Source of the DNA: Ramlibacter tataouinensis
Lineage (GTDB): Bacteria > Pseudomonadota > Gammaproteobacteria > Burkholderiales > Burkholderiaceae_C
Reading direction: 5' to 3'
Assembly (NCBI RefSeq): GCF_027941915.1
Contig: NZ_CP116009.1
Span: 620,001-684,000 of the forward strand
DNA: 64,000 nucleotides
Shown: positions 16,146 to 24,705 of the stretch, piece by piece
Numbering within the stretch: the stretch's first letter is position 1
How the letters are laid out: each line of letters starts with the position of its first letter
The notes under the pieces: model-generated
What the model saw: the letters and a program-made list of their open reading frames with translations, nothing else
Told to the model about the DNA's origin: nothing
Database searches by the model: none
Made by a program: the position numbers and the translations under genes

Positions 16146-18665
16146 ATGCTGAAGGACCTGTTGCGCCGGTTCGATGCCGCCCTGCGGGAGAGCACGACCG
16201 CGTCGGCCCGCAGCATGGTGGTGGCGGCCGGCGTCGGCGCGGCCGTCTTCACCGGCTACGGCATCCTGTGGCTGCACGTCACGCCGGTCGAGCACGAGAG
16301 CCTGGGGCTGCGCGCCATCGCGGTGCTGCTGTGCCTGGCCGTGTTCCTGAGCCCGCACTGGCCGCGCCGGCTCCAGCCGCTGCTGCCGTGGGTCTGGTTC
16401 GCCGGCGTGATGTACACGCTGCCGTTCTATGCCACCTACCAGCTGCTGGGGAGCAACTACTCGGTGCTGCGCTCGATGCTGGAAGTCACGATGGTGTTCT
16501 TCGTCATCGTGGTCTTCCCGCACTACCTGCTCGCGCTCGCCAACATTGCCCTCGGGATCGGCCTGGGGGTGCTGGCCGGCTGGCTCACGATCCCCGGCTT
16601 CGGCGCGCTCAACCACGCCATCGTCAAGTCGGTCCACATCCAGGCGCTGGTCTATACCGCCACCGCCGGGCTGCTGTTCATGCGCAGCAACCTGGCGGGC
16701 ATGCTGGCGCGGCAGCGGATCGACACGCTGAAGGACCTGGCCGGCTCGATCGCCCACGAGCTGCGCAACCCGCTGGGCCAGTTGCGCCAGCGGCTGGAGA
16801 CCGTCAACCGGAGGCTGCCCCGGCCGGCCGCGGACCGCCCCGGCGCCAGCCTGTCGGCCGATGACCTGAACGCCCTGCACGAGGAGCTGGCCGAAGGCCG
16901 CTTCGCGATCGAGCGCGGCCTGCAGATGATCGCCATGACGCTGGACGAGATCCATGCCAAGCCGCTGGACAACTCGAGCCTGCGCTACCTGTCGGCCGAG
17001 TGCACCACCCGCAAGGCCCTGGACCGGTTCGGCTACGACAGCGCCGACCATCGCGCCCGCGTCGAGCTGCACGTGGCGCAGGACTTCGTGTTCAAGGTCG
17101 ACGAGACACGCTATGTGTTCGTGCTGTTCAACCTGCTGAAGAACGCGCTCTACTACTTCGCCAGCCATCCGCAGGCCCGCGTCCGGGTGGTCGTGGACCG
17201 CCACTGCGTCACCTTCGAAGACACCGGCCCGGGCATGAAGCCGGAGGTGCTGGCCCGCGCGTTCGAGTCGTTCCACACCTCGGGCAAGGCCGGCGGGACC
17301 GGACTGGGGCTGTCGTTCTGCAGGCGCACCATGCAGGCGTTCGGGGGCGACATCGGCTGCGAGTCGGAGCTGGGCCGGTTCACCCGCTTCAGCCTGTACT
17401 TCCCGGCCGTTCCCGCCGCGGAGATCGCCGCGCACGAAGCGCAGGTGCTGGAGCGGGCCCGGCTCGCCTTCGCCGGCAAGCGGGTGCTGGTGGTGGACGA
17501 TGTCCCGGCGCTGCGCGAGACCACGCGCGCGCTGCTGGCGCCGCTGGACGTGCAGATCGAGGAGGCCGGGAACGGGCAGCAGGCCCTGGAGAGGCTGGCG
17601 CGCAGCCCGGTCGATGCGATCGTCCTCGACCTGGCCATGCCCGTGCTGGACGGCTACGGCACGGCCGAGAGCATCCGCTCCGGGCGCATTCCCGGCCTGG
17701 CACGGGTGCCGATCGTCGCCCTCACCGCCGAACCCGCGGCGGTGGCGCTGGCCAAGCTGGAGCGGGTCGCCGTGGACGCAGTGGTCGGCAAGCCGTGTTC
17801 CCAGGTGCAGCTGCTCGAAGCCCTCTGCCGGGCCCACGAGCACGCCCGCGAGGCCGACGAGCGCGACCGGGCCGCCGCCGGCCTGGCCGGCAAGACGATC
17901 CTGGTGGCCGACGATGACGCCTTCAGCCGCCGCTACCTGCGCGTCCTGCTGGAGCAGCACGGCATCGAGGTGGCGGAAGCCGAAGATGGCGCCGCCGCCT
18001 TGCGCAGGCTGCAAGCCGCGCCGGTGGACGCGGTGGTGACGGACCTGCACATGCCGGCGCTCGACGGCATCGGGCTGGCCCAGGCCGTGCGCGACTCGGA
18101 TCTCGCCCGCAAGCCGGTGCTGATCGCGCTGAGCGCCCGCGACGACGCCGCGGCGGTCGAAAAGGCCCGCGCGGCAGGCATCAGCGACTTCGTCTCCAAG
18201 CCGGCCCAGCCGGGCGACCTGCTCGCCAAGCTGGCCCGGCACCTGGGCGCCGGCAGCCGCGCGGCCGTTTCTGCGGCCGCTGGCCGCCCGCCCGTGCCCG
18301 ACCTGCGCGAGGAACAGCTGCTCAACGCCAGCCGGCTGGAAAGCCTGCGCCGCGTCGGCATGCTCGAGGACGATGTTCCGCAGGCGATCCAGGCGTCGCG
18401 GATCCTGATCGACGAGCTCCAGGAGCCGCTGGCGCAACAGGACTTCGAAGCCACGCGCGAGCTGCTGCATTCGCTGGTCGGGATCTGCGGCAACGCCGGC
18501 TTGCACAAGCTGCACCAGGAGACGCGATCGCTGTACGCGCAGCTGGTCGAGAACAGGCAATGGCCCGGGCCGGGCTGGCACGACAAGCTCGTCCACCTGC
18601 ACGCGCGGACGCAACAGGCGTTCCGTGCCGGCTATCGCCCGGCCGCGGAGCAGCTGTCCGGCTGA
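16146..18665 (+). CDS. Hybrid sensor histidine kinase with two receivers and an Hpt domain (CqsS/LqsS/PhcS-like sensor)
   Basis: An 839-residue single-protein phosphorelay. Residues 20-180 form six or so transmembrane helices with no large periplasmic domain, as in the quorum-sensing kinases CqsS, LqsS and PhcS. Then come the dimerisation/phospho-acceptor domain ([13 protein letters not shown]204), the ATPase domain (NLLKNALYYF, EDTGPGMK, GGTGLGLSFCR), receiver 1 (D495), receiver 2 (D633) and a C-terminal Hpt with H775 in LLHSLVGICGNAG. No DNA-binding output is present, so a separate response regulator must act downstream. It begins 19 bases after the KAS III gene, which makes that enzyme a candidate source of its ligand. 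The CqsS/PhcS relation is my judgement from topology and motif style. Confidence 0.88.
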   Translation: MLKDLLRRFDAALRESTTASARSMVVAAGVGAAVFTGYGILWLHVTPVEHESLGLRAIAVLLCLAVFLSPHWPRRLQPLLPWVWFAGVMYTLPFYATYQLLGSNYSVLRSMLEVTMVFFVIVVFPHYLLALANIALGIGLGVLAGWLTIPGFGALNHAIVKSVHIQALVYTATAGLLFMRSNLAGMLARQRIDTLKDLAGSIAHELRNPLGQLRQRLETVNRRLPRPAADRPGASLSADDLNALHEELAEGRFAIERGLQMIAMTLDEIHAKPLDNSSLRYLSAECTTRKALDRFGYDSADHRARVELHVAQDFVFKVDETRYVFVLFNLLKNALYYFASHPQARVRVVVDRHCVTFEDTGPGMKPEVLARAFESFHTSGKAGGTGLGLSFCRRTMQAFGGDIGCESELGRFTRFSLYFPAVPAAEIAAHEAQVLERARLAFAGKRVLVVDDVPALRETTRALLAPLDVQIEEAGNGQQALERLARSPVDAIVLDLAMPVLDGYGTAESIRSGRIPGLARVPIVALTAEPAAVALAKLERVAVDAVVGKPCSQVQLLEALCRAHEHAREADERDRAAAGLAGKTILVADDDAFSRRYLRVLLEQHGIEVAEAEDGAAALRRLQAAPVDAVVTDLHMPALDGIGLAQAVRDSDLARKPVLIALSARDDAAAVEKARAAGISDFVSKPAQPGDLLAKLARHLGAGSRAAVSAAAGRPPVPDLREEQLLNASRLESLRRVGMLEDDVPQAIQASRILIDELQEPLAQQDFEATRELLHSLVGICGNAGLHKLHQETRSLYAQLVENRQWPGPGWHDKLVHLHARTQQAFRAGYRPAAEQLSG

Positions 18666-18743
18666 GAGAGACCCTGCGGCCGCCCCGGCGGCGCGCATGC
18701 AAGTACCGTTGGGCCATTCCGGCACGTTCGCCGGCAGCCGGAA

Positions 18744-20759
18744 ATGAGAATGGCCCTGTCGCACCAGCCAAGCCCGCCGCGCGAGGACGCGCCCTCCCTG
18801 CTGTGGGCCCCGGGCCCGGCGCAGGTCCAGGCCTCGCGGCTGGCGGGCTACCAGCGCTGGCTGTCCGAACGCCACGGACTGGCCTTCGATTCGTACCAGG
18901 CGCTGTGGCTGTGGTCGGTCGACCAGCTGGAGCCCTTCTGGCGCAGCATCTGGGACTTCTTCGAGGTGCAGGCCAACGGCTCGCCCGAACCGGTGCTGGG
19001 CCGGCGCACCCTGCCGGGGGCCCAGTGGTTTCCCAACGCCCGCCTGAACTACGCCGAGCACATCTTCCGCCAGGCAGCGGCCGATCGCCCGGCGCTGATC
19101 GCGCGCGACGAGCAAAGCGCGCTGCGCGAGGTGTCGTGGGAAGAGCTGCGCCGCCTCACCGGCGCCTTCGCGGCCACCCTGAAGGCGCGCGGCGTGCGAC
19201 CCGGCGACCGGGTGGCCTCCTACCTGCCCAGCCGGGTCGAGACGGTCGCCGCGATGCTGGCCTGCGCCAGCATGGGCGCGATCTGGTCGAGCTGCGCGCC
19301 GGACATGGGTCCGTCGGTGCTGCTGGACCGCTGGACGCAGATCGAGCCGTCGGTGCTGCTCGCCGCCGACAGCTACAGCTACAACGGCAAGGTGCACGAT
19401 CGCGCCGCGACGGTGGCGCAGTTGCTCGACCAGCTGCCCAGCGTGCACACCGTGGTCCACGTGCCGGGGCCGCTGGCGCCCGGGCGCGCTACCGGCTGGC
19501 ACGACGCGCTGGCCTGGGCCGAGGCGGTCGCCGGCCCGGCCGAACTGCGCTTCGAGCGCCTGCCGTTCGAGCACCCGCTGTGGATCGTGTACTCCTCCGG
19601 CACCACCGGCCTTCCCAAGGCCATGGTGCATGGCCATGGCGGCATCGTGCTGACGCACCTGAAGACCCAGGCGCTGCAGCACGACGTGCGGCCGGGCGAC
19701 CGCATCCTGTTCCTCGGCGGCACCGGCTGGATCGTCTGGAACCTGCAGCTCGGCGCCCTGCTCGCCGGCGCCAGCATCGTGCTGTACGACGGCAACCCGG
19801 CCTGGCCCGACGGCGAGGCGCTGTGGCGCTTCATGGACGAACAGGGCGTCACGCTGTTCGGCTGCGGCGCGGCGTTCCTGGTGAACTGCATGAAGCAGGG
19901 CCTGCGCCCGCGCGACTTCGCCCGGCTGGCGCGGCTGCGCGCCATCAACGCCACCGGCTCGCCGCTGCCGCAGGACGCCTACCGCTGGGTGTACGAGGCG
20001 GTCAAGCCGGATGTCTGGCTGGCCTCGATCAGCGGCGGCACCGACATCGCCTCCGGCTTCGTGGCCTGCGCGCCGTCGCTGCCCGTGTTCGCCGGCGAGA
20101 TCCAGTGCCCCGAGCTGGGGGTGGCGGTGTACGCCTACGACGAGGCCGGCCGGCCGGTGCACGACGAGGTCGGCGAACTGGTCGTCACCCAGCCCATGCC
20201 GTCGATGCCGCTGTTCTTCTGGAACGATCCGGATGGCCAGCGCTACCGCGACAGCTACTTCGACACCTGGCCCGGGGTCTGGCGCCACGGTGACTGGATC
20301 CGCTTCACGCCGCGCGGCACGGCCGTGATCTACGGCCGCTCGGACAGCACCATCAACCGCGGCGGCATCCGCATGGGCACGGCGGAGATCTACCGCGTGG
20401 TCGAGGCGCTGCCGCAGGTGCGCGACAGCCTGGTGGTGGACCTGGAGTACCTGGGCCGCCCCTCGGCCCTGCTGCTGTTCGTGGTGCTGGCACCCGGTGC
20501 GTCACTGGACGACGCCCTGCGCAACGAGCTGCTCGCCCGCATCCGCAGCGCCGCCTCGCCGCGGCACGTGCCGGATGCGGTGTACCAGGTGGACGACGTG
20601 CCGCGCACGCTCACCGGCAAGAAGATGGAAGTGCCGGTGCGCAAGCTGCTGCTGGGCGCGCCGGCCGACAAGGTGGCCAGCCGCGACGCCATGGCCAACC
20701 CCGACAGCCTGGACTTCTTCCTGCGCCTGGCCGCGCAGCGCGCTCCGGGCGGGCGCTGA
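18744..20759 (+). CDS. Acetoacetyl-CoA synthetase (acetoacetate--CoA ligase)
   Basis: A 671-residue ANL-superfamily adenylating enzyme. The P-loop-like motif is IVYSSGTTGLPKAMVHGHGG, the A5 region TGSPLPQDAYRWVYE, the A8 region YGRSDSTINRGGIRMGTAEIY, and the catalytic lysine motif is LTGKKMEVPVRK near the C-terminus. The N-terminal WAPGPAQVQASRLAGYQRWL and the SISGGTD motif distinguish acetoacetate from acetate ligases. It activates acetoacetate with ATP and CoA, feeding ketone bodies or PHB-derived acetoacetate into acetyl-CoA metabolism. It lies 78 bases after the kinase gene on the same strand, but a functional link is doubtful. A second in-frame ATG at 18750 is possible. Confidence 0.92.
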   Translation: MRMALSHQPSPPREDAPSLLWAPGPAQVQASRLAGYQRWLSERHGLAFDSYQALWLWSVDQLEPFWRSIWDFFEVQANGSPEPVLGRRTLPGAQWFPNARLNYAEHIFRQAAADRPALIARDEQSALREVSWEELRRLTGAFAATLKARGVRPGDRVASYLPSRVETVAAMLACASMGAIWSSCAPDMGPSVLLDRWTQIEPSVLLAADSYSYNGKVHDRAATVAQLLDQLPSVHTVVHVPGPLAPGRATGWHDALAWAEAVAGPAELRFERLPFEHPLWIVYSSGTTGLPKAMVHGHGGIVLTHLKTQALQHDVRPGDRILFLGGTGWIVWNLQLGALLAGASIVLYDGNPAWPDGEALWRFMDEQGVTLFGCGAAFLVNCMKQGLRPRDFARLARLRAINATGSPLPQDAYRWVYEAVKPDVWLASISGGTDIASGFVACAPSLPVFAGEIQCPELGVAVYAYDEAGRPVHDEVGELVVTQPMPSMPLFFWNDPDGQRYRDSYFDTWPGVWRHGDWIRFTPRGTAVIYGRSDSTINRGGIRMGTAEIYRVVEALPQVRDSLVVDLEYLGRPSALLLFVVLAPGASLDDALRNELLARIRSAASPRHVPDAVYQVDDVPRTLTGKKMEVPVRKLLLGAPADKVASRDAMANPDSLDFFLRLAAQRAPGGR

Positions 20760-20763
20760 CGCG

Positions 20764-21375
20764 TTACTTGCCCAGGTTTTCCGCGCCGGGCCGCTCGGCG
20801 CGCCCGGTGTCCCGCGGGCGCGAGGAATCGCTGGCCATGGCGCGGTCCGGATTGGCTGCTGTCGGCGTCCAGCCCGCGCGCGACGCGCTGGCGCCGCCCG
20901 CCTGCCGCCAGCCGCCAGCCGGGGTGGCGCTCGCCGCCATTTCCTCCGCGTGCACGCCGACGCCGGCCTCGTACACCATCTTGCCGCCCAGCCAGCCGGA
21001 CACCAGCAGCATCGCGATGGCGACCAGCGACAGGACCAGCGGCGTGCCGGCGGTCGCTGCTTCGGCCATGCGCAACCAGGCATTGACGACATACAGGACC
21101 ACGATCGCAAGGTTCAGGCCCATGTGGGTGAGCGCGGTGGAGAAGATGGGCTTGTCGCGCAGCGACATGAGATCGACCAGGCCCGGGATGGCCGCCGCCA
21201 GCGCACCGATGATGCCGCCGACCATCGCGTACAGCGAAGCGGTCTGCCAGCTCGCCAGCGCTCCCGAACGCAAGGCCAAGAAGTCGCAGACCAGGGAGAA
21301 GATCCACAAGCCGATCGGGATGGACACCAGCATCGGGTGGATCGGATGTCCGGCTATCTGGGCAGGTGTGCGCAT
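20764..21375 (-). CDS. DUF2231 family membrane protein
   Basis: A 203-residue protein. The longer open frame upstream is a shadow; the ATG at 21375 gives the family start MRTPAQIAGHPIHPMLVSIP. Four hydrophobic helices (about residues 14-35, 43-65, 82-103 and 113-130) follow the HPIHPMLV motif that defines DUF2231. A low-complexity Ala/Ser/Arg tail of some 60 residues lies after the last helix. Related proteins have been suggested to bind haem, but no function is established. It converges tail to tail with acetoacetyl-CoA synthetase, only four bases apart. The 191 bases upstream hold nothing recognisable. Confidence 0.85.
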   Translation of the reverse strand: MRTPAQIAGHPIHPMLVSIPIGLWIFSLVCDFLALRSGALASWQTASLYAMVGGIIGALAAAIPGLVDLMSLRDKPIFSTALTHMGLNLAIVVLYVVNAWLRMAEAATAGTPLVLSLVAIAMLLVSGWLGGKMVYEAGVGVHAEEMAASATPAGGWRQAGGASASRAGWTPTAANPDRAMASDSSRPRDTGRAERPGAENLGK

Positions 21376-21566
21376 GGCGGTGCTCCCTTTCGTTCCTCCC
21401 CACTCTGGCCGCATCGCAGCCGGGCTGCCGTAGGACATCTCTTGGACTTTCCCGTGGTCCTGTCCTGCAAGCGGGACTGGAAGAGCCTGCTTGGATCGCC
21501 CGCGCGGACGTGGCGCGGGCGGGCCCGGCCCAGCGGCGCCGCAGCTTCGCCTTCGGCCACCGGCCG

Positions 21567-22493
21567 CTAGGGGCCGGCGGACTCGCTGGGCACCGCCGCC
21601 TCCCAGAACGCCTCGGCTGCGCGGCCCGCCGCGTCGCGCTGGCGATAGAGGCGGATCTCCAGGTCCACCGCCCAGGGCCCCTCCGCCGCCGCGGCCACCA
21701 GCCGGCCCGCGGCAAGGTCCTCCTCGACCAGCGTGCGGGGCAGCCAGGCGATGCCGCGGCCGTCCAGCGCCATCGACCGCAGCACGGAAGCCAGGTGGGC
21801 GCTGAAGACGACGTGCGAGGCCATGACCTCCAGCCGGCCGCCCAGCACCGAACGCACGACCCGGCCCATGCCCGATTCGTCGGTGTAGGCGAGCAGCGGC
21901 ACGCTCGCCTGCGCCGGCCCGTTCTCCAGCCGGTGCAGCGGGCCGCCCTCGGCCCCCGGCCTGGACACCGGAACCAGTTGATCGCCGCCGATGCGGGCGC
22001 ACCGGTAGGCGTGCGAGTCGAGCGGGCCGCGCGCACCCGGGTGGGCATGGGCCAGCACGAAGTGGACCTTGCCCTCCTGCATCTGCGCTTCGCAGCGCGC
22101 CAGCACGTCGGAGGCCAGTTCGACCGGGCCCAGCGCGAGCCGGGCCTCCAGGCTGCGCAGCCAGCGCGGCAGGAAGGTGAACGACAGCGCGTGCGTGCTG
22201 GCGATGCGCAGGGTGGCCGAGCGCGCCTGCGCCACCTGCCGGGCCTCGCCCGGCAGCCGGGCGGCCCGGGCCACCAGGTCCTGGGCCACGCCCCGGAACC
22301 ATTCGCCGGCCTCGGTCAGCCGGGCCGGCTGGGTGCTGCGGTCCACCAGCGGCGCGCCGAGCCATTCCTCCAGCGCCCGCACGCGCCGGCTGAAGGCCGG
22401 TTGCGAGCTGTGCCGCTCCTGCGCGGCCCGCGAGAAGTTGCCCGTGGCGGCCAGCGCCAGGAAGTCCTCGAGCCAGGTGAAGTTGAAGTTCAT
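21567..22493 (-). CDS. LysR-family transcriptional regulator, divergent from tarD
   Basis: A 308-residue LysR protein with the N-terminal winged helix (FLALAATGNFSRAAQERHSSQPAFSRRVRALEE, seen over residues 11-43) and a periplasmic-binding-fold effector domain. The ATG at 22493 gives the family-standard start MNFNFTWLEDF. The gene is divergent from the D-tartrate dehydratase gene, with 105 bases between start codons. That is the usual arrangement of a LysR regulator and its target. The inducer would then be tartrate or a related hydroxy acid, which is inference. The C-terminal half contains GRGIAWLPRTLVEEDLA, normal for the family. Confidence 0.9.
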   Translation of the reverse strand: MNFNFTWLEDFLALAATGNFSRAAQERHSSQPAFSRRVRALEEWLGAPLVDRSTQPARLTEAGEWFRGVAQDLVARAARLPGEARQVAQARSATLRIASTHALSFTFLPRWLRSLEARLALGPVELASDVLARCEAQMQEGKVHFVLAHAHPGARGPLDSHAYRCARIGGDQLVPVSRPGAEGGPLHRLENGPAQASVPLLAYTDESGMGRVVRSVLGGRLEVMASHVVFSAHLASVLRSMALDGRGIAWLPRTLVEEDLAAGRLVAAAAEGPWAVDLEIRLYRQRDAAGRAAEAFWEAAVPSESAGP

Positions 22494-22598
22494 GGGCGGT
22501 TCGTGCGGTGCATGGAAGCAGCCAAAACGAGCATTGGCGCCGGCGCGGTCGAACGGCGAACATCGGCGCCGTTCCAACCCAGGCTCTGCCGCCACGCC

Positions 22599-23765
22599 AT
22601 GAAGATCGTCGAAATCCGTGAAAAGACCGTCCCCATCAGCTCGTCGATCCGCAATGCGTACATCGACTTTAGCAAGATGAACCTGAGCCTCGTGGCGGTC
22701 GTCACCGACGAGATCCGCGACGGCAAGCCGGTGATCGGCTACGGCTTCAACTCCAACGGCCGCTACGGCCAGGGCACCCTGATGCGCGAGCGCTTCATCC
22801 CGCGCATCCTGCAGGCCGACCCCGCCTCGCTGGTCGACGACGGCGGCGACAACCTCGATCCGCACCGGATCTGGGCCGCGATGTTCCAGAACGAGAAGCC
22901 GGGCGGCCACGGCGAGCGCTCGGTGGCGATCGGCACCATCGACATGGCGGTCTGGGATGCGGTGGCCAAGATCGAAGGCAAGCCGCTGTTCCAGTTGCTG
23001 GCCGACCGCTACGGCGACGGCAAGCCCGACCGCAAGGTCTTCGTCTACGCTGCCGGCGGCTACTACTACCCGGGCCAGGACCTGCGCAAGCTGCAGGACG
23101 AGATGCGCAGCTACCTCGACCGCGGCTACACGGTGGTCAAGAAGAAGATCGGCGGCGCCTCGCTCGACGAGGACCTGCGGCGCATCGACGCGGTCATGGA
23201 GGTGCTGCAGGACGGCCAGAAGCTGTGCGTGGACGCCAACGGCCGCTTCGACCTGGACACCGCCATCGCCTATGCCAAGGCGCTGTCGCGCTACGACCTG
23301 TTCTGGTACGAGGAGGCGGGCGATCCGCTCGACTTCGAGCTGCAGGCCACCCTGCGCAACTACTACGCCAACCCGATGGCGACCGGCGAGAACCTGTTCT
23401 CCATGCAGGACGCCCGCAACCTGATCCGCTACGGCGGCATGCGCCCGGACCGCGACTGGCTGCAGTTCGACTGCGCCCTGAGCTACGGCCTGGTGGAGTA
23501 CCTGCGCACGCTGGAGATGCTCGAGCAGCACGGCTGGTCGGCCCGCCGCTGCATCCCGCACGGCGGCCACCAGATGTCGCTGAACATCGCAGCCGGCCTG
23601 GGCCTGGGCGGCAACGAGTCCTATCCCGACCTGTTCCAGCCCTATGGCGGCTTTCCCGACGGCGTGAAGGTCGAGGACAGCCACGTCACCCTGCCCGAGC
23701 TGCCCGGCATCGGCTTCGAGGGCAAGTCGGACCTGTACCGGGAGATGAAGGCGCTGGCGGGCTGA
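22599..23765 (+). CDS. tarD: D(-)-tartrate dehydratase (enolase superfamily)
   Basis: A 388-residue enolase-superfamily enzyme starting MKIVEIREKTVPISSSIRNA. The second-half barrel carries the K-x-K acid/base motif in VVKKKIGG. The metal-binding acids are in CVDANGRFD, FWYEEAGDP and ATGENLFS, and the catalytic His is in IPHGGHQMSLN. The long conserved strings around YGFNSNGRYGQG and NEKPGGHGERSVA match the characterised D-tartrate dehydratase of Bradyrhizobium as I recall it. The reaction converts D-tartrate to oxaloacetate and water. It is monocistronic, divergent from a LysR gene, and followed by a long repeat region. No tartrate transporter is visible nearby. Confidence 0.93.
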   Translation: MKIVEIREKTVPISSSIRNAYIDFSKMNLSLVAVVTDEIRDGKPVIGYGFNSNGRYGQGTLMRERFIPRILQADPASLVDDGGDNLDPHRIWAAMFQNEKPGGHGERSVAIGTIDMAVWDAVAKIEGKPLFQLLADRYGDGKPDRKVFVYAAGGYYYPGQDLRKLQDEMRSYLDRGYTVVKKKIGGASLDEDLRRIDAVMEVLQDGQKLCVDANGRFDLDTAIAYAKALSRYDLFWYEEAGDPLDFELQATLRNYYANPMATGENLFSMQDARNLIRYGGMRPDRDWLQFDCALSYGLVEYLRTLEMLEQHGWSARRCIPHGGHQMSLNIAAGLGLGGNESYPDLFQPYGGFPDGVKVEDSHVTLPELPGIGFEGKSDLYREMKALAG

Positions 23766-23913
23766 CCGGCGATCCGCGGAACGGGGGCGCGCTGCTGAGA
23801 TGCGAGCGCTGGATTCCCGCCCGCCTTCGCCTTGGGCACGCGTTGATGCCTGTTTGCACCCGTGGTGCGTTTCCCGCGGCGGGCGGCGTCTGGCGGGGCT
23901 GATTTGTGGGGCG

Positions 23914-24049
23914 CCGCGAAATTTCTCCGGCCTGGGGCAGCGCGCCGCAGGCGCGCGACCGTGCTCTGACTGGCGGCATCTGTTTGAGCAGCGCGACGAA
24001 GGAGCGCAGCGAGTTATGCCGCCCGCCCCAGGCCGGAGAAATTTCGCGG
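23914..24049. repeat. Long inverted-repeat element with 25-base perfect arms
   Basis: Left arm 23914-23938 and right arm 24025-24049 are exact reverse complements over 25 bases (core AATTTCTCCGGCC and its complement). They are separated by 86 bases holding GCGGCATCTGTTTGAGC and GCGACGAAGGAGCGCAGCGAG. This is a small non-coding element in the 447-base gap between tarD and the nar operon. I know similar GGCATCTGTTTGAGC-containing intergenic elements from Burkholderiales but cannot name a family. No coding frame in it looks real. Confidence 0.75.
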
Positions 24050-24147
24050 GAAGCCCCTGCGAGCGACAGCGAGCAGGGGCCGCCACACCATGAAGCACCG
24101 CCAGGCGCCGCCCGCCGCGCCCCCCGATCGCCGTACGGATTCTTTTC

Positions 24148-24182
24148 GCGCGTTGCGGTGGATCCCCCGCCATCGCGGGGGA
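24148..24182. repeat. Dispersed hairpin repeat, copy 2
   Basis: The 23 bases from 24148 are identical to those at 12241-12263. A perfect 9-base stem (ATCCCCCGC at 24161-24169, complement at 24174-24182) encloses a 4-base loop and is followed by GACGCGAGGG. It lies just beyond the 3' end of the nar operon and could terminate it. Confidence 0.7.
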
Positions 24183-24212
24183 TGACGCGAGGGTAGCGGG
24201 GAATTCGAGGTC

Positions 24213-24437
24213 TCAGGTCACCAGCAGGTACAGCGTCACCAGGATGCAGATTCCCGCCACGATGGCCCAGATGGCGGGCCAGCTGTCGCCCTCCTTCGTG
24301 TCTTGCACCGACACGCTCTTCATCGGGTCGGTGCCGTGGAAGTCCTTGCCGTAGGTCTCGTCGGTGCTGCGGTGCAGGGCGGGGTTGAGCGCTTCGCGGC
24401 CGGCGCCGTCGTCACCGGTGGGGGTGGTGTTGCTCAT
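24213..24437 (-). CDS. Small tail-anchored membrane protein at the end of the nar operon
   Basis: A 74-residue protein with a polar N-terminal part (MSNTTPTGDDGAGREALNP, then STDETYGKDFHGTDPMKS) and one C-terminal helix (WPAIWAIVAGICILVTLYLLV). It overlaps the preceding small gene by 26 bases and shares the nar strand, so it is probably the last cistron. I do not recognise a family. A single-helix protein encoded with a membrane nitrate reductase could be an assembly or stability factor, but nothing in the sequence proves it. Confidence 0.65.
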   Translation of the reverse strand: MSNTTPTGDDGAGREALNPALHRSTDETYGKDFHGTDPMKSVSVQDTKEGDSWPAIWAIVAGICILVTLYLLVT

Positions 24438-24705
24438 GCGTTTCCTCCTGCAGCGAAGCCGGGGCCGTGGCGCGCAAGCTCCAGCGCACCATGAATTCGA
24501 GGCAGGCCTGGGCCGGATCGGCGGCGCCCGAAACGCGCGACATCAGGTTCACCCAGTCCTCGGGCGAAGCATGCCGCTCGAAGCGCGACACCGCAAGGCG
24601 GGCGAAGGCCTCCGGCTGCGAACCGGCCGCCTCGATCTCGTGCGCGAGCGCCGACGGCAGCGCGGCCGCCGCCCCCTCGGCATGCGCCAGCAGGTCGCCC
24701 AGCAT
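24412..24705 (-). CDS. Small unknown protein encoded between nar-linked ppiC and the operon end
   Basis: A 97-residue, mostly helical soluble protein beginning MLGDLLAHAEGAAAALPSAL and including SRFERHASPEDWVNLMSR, then AQACLEFMVRWSLRA. Its ATG overlaps the ppiC stop codon (TGATG), which argues for translation coupled to ppiC. Its 3' end overlaps the next gene by 26 bases. No named domain is recognised. Base composition and codon use look the same as in the surrounding nar genes. Confidence 0.65.
   Translation of the reverse strand: MLGDLLAHAEGAAAALPSALAHEIEAAGSQPEAFARLAVSRFERHASPEDWVNLMSRVSGAADPAQACLEFMVRWSLRATAPASLQEETHEQHHPHR

Noticed and set aside
16107..20288. 1393-codon minus-strand open frame across the kinase and acetoacetyl-CoA synthetase
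   Set aside because: Low-complexity composition and it covers two well-supported genes on the plus strand.
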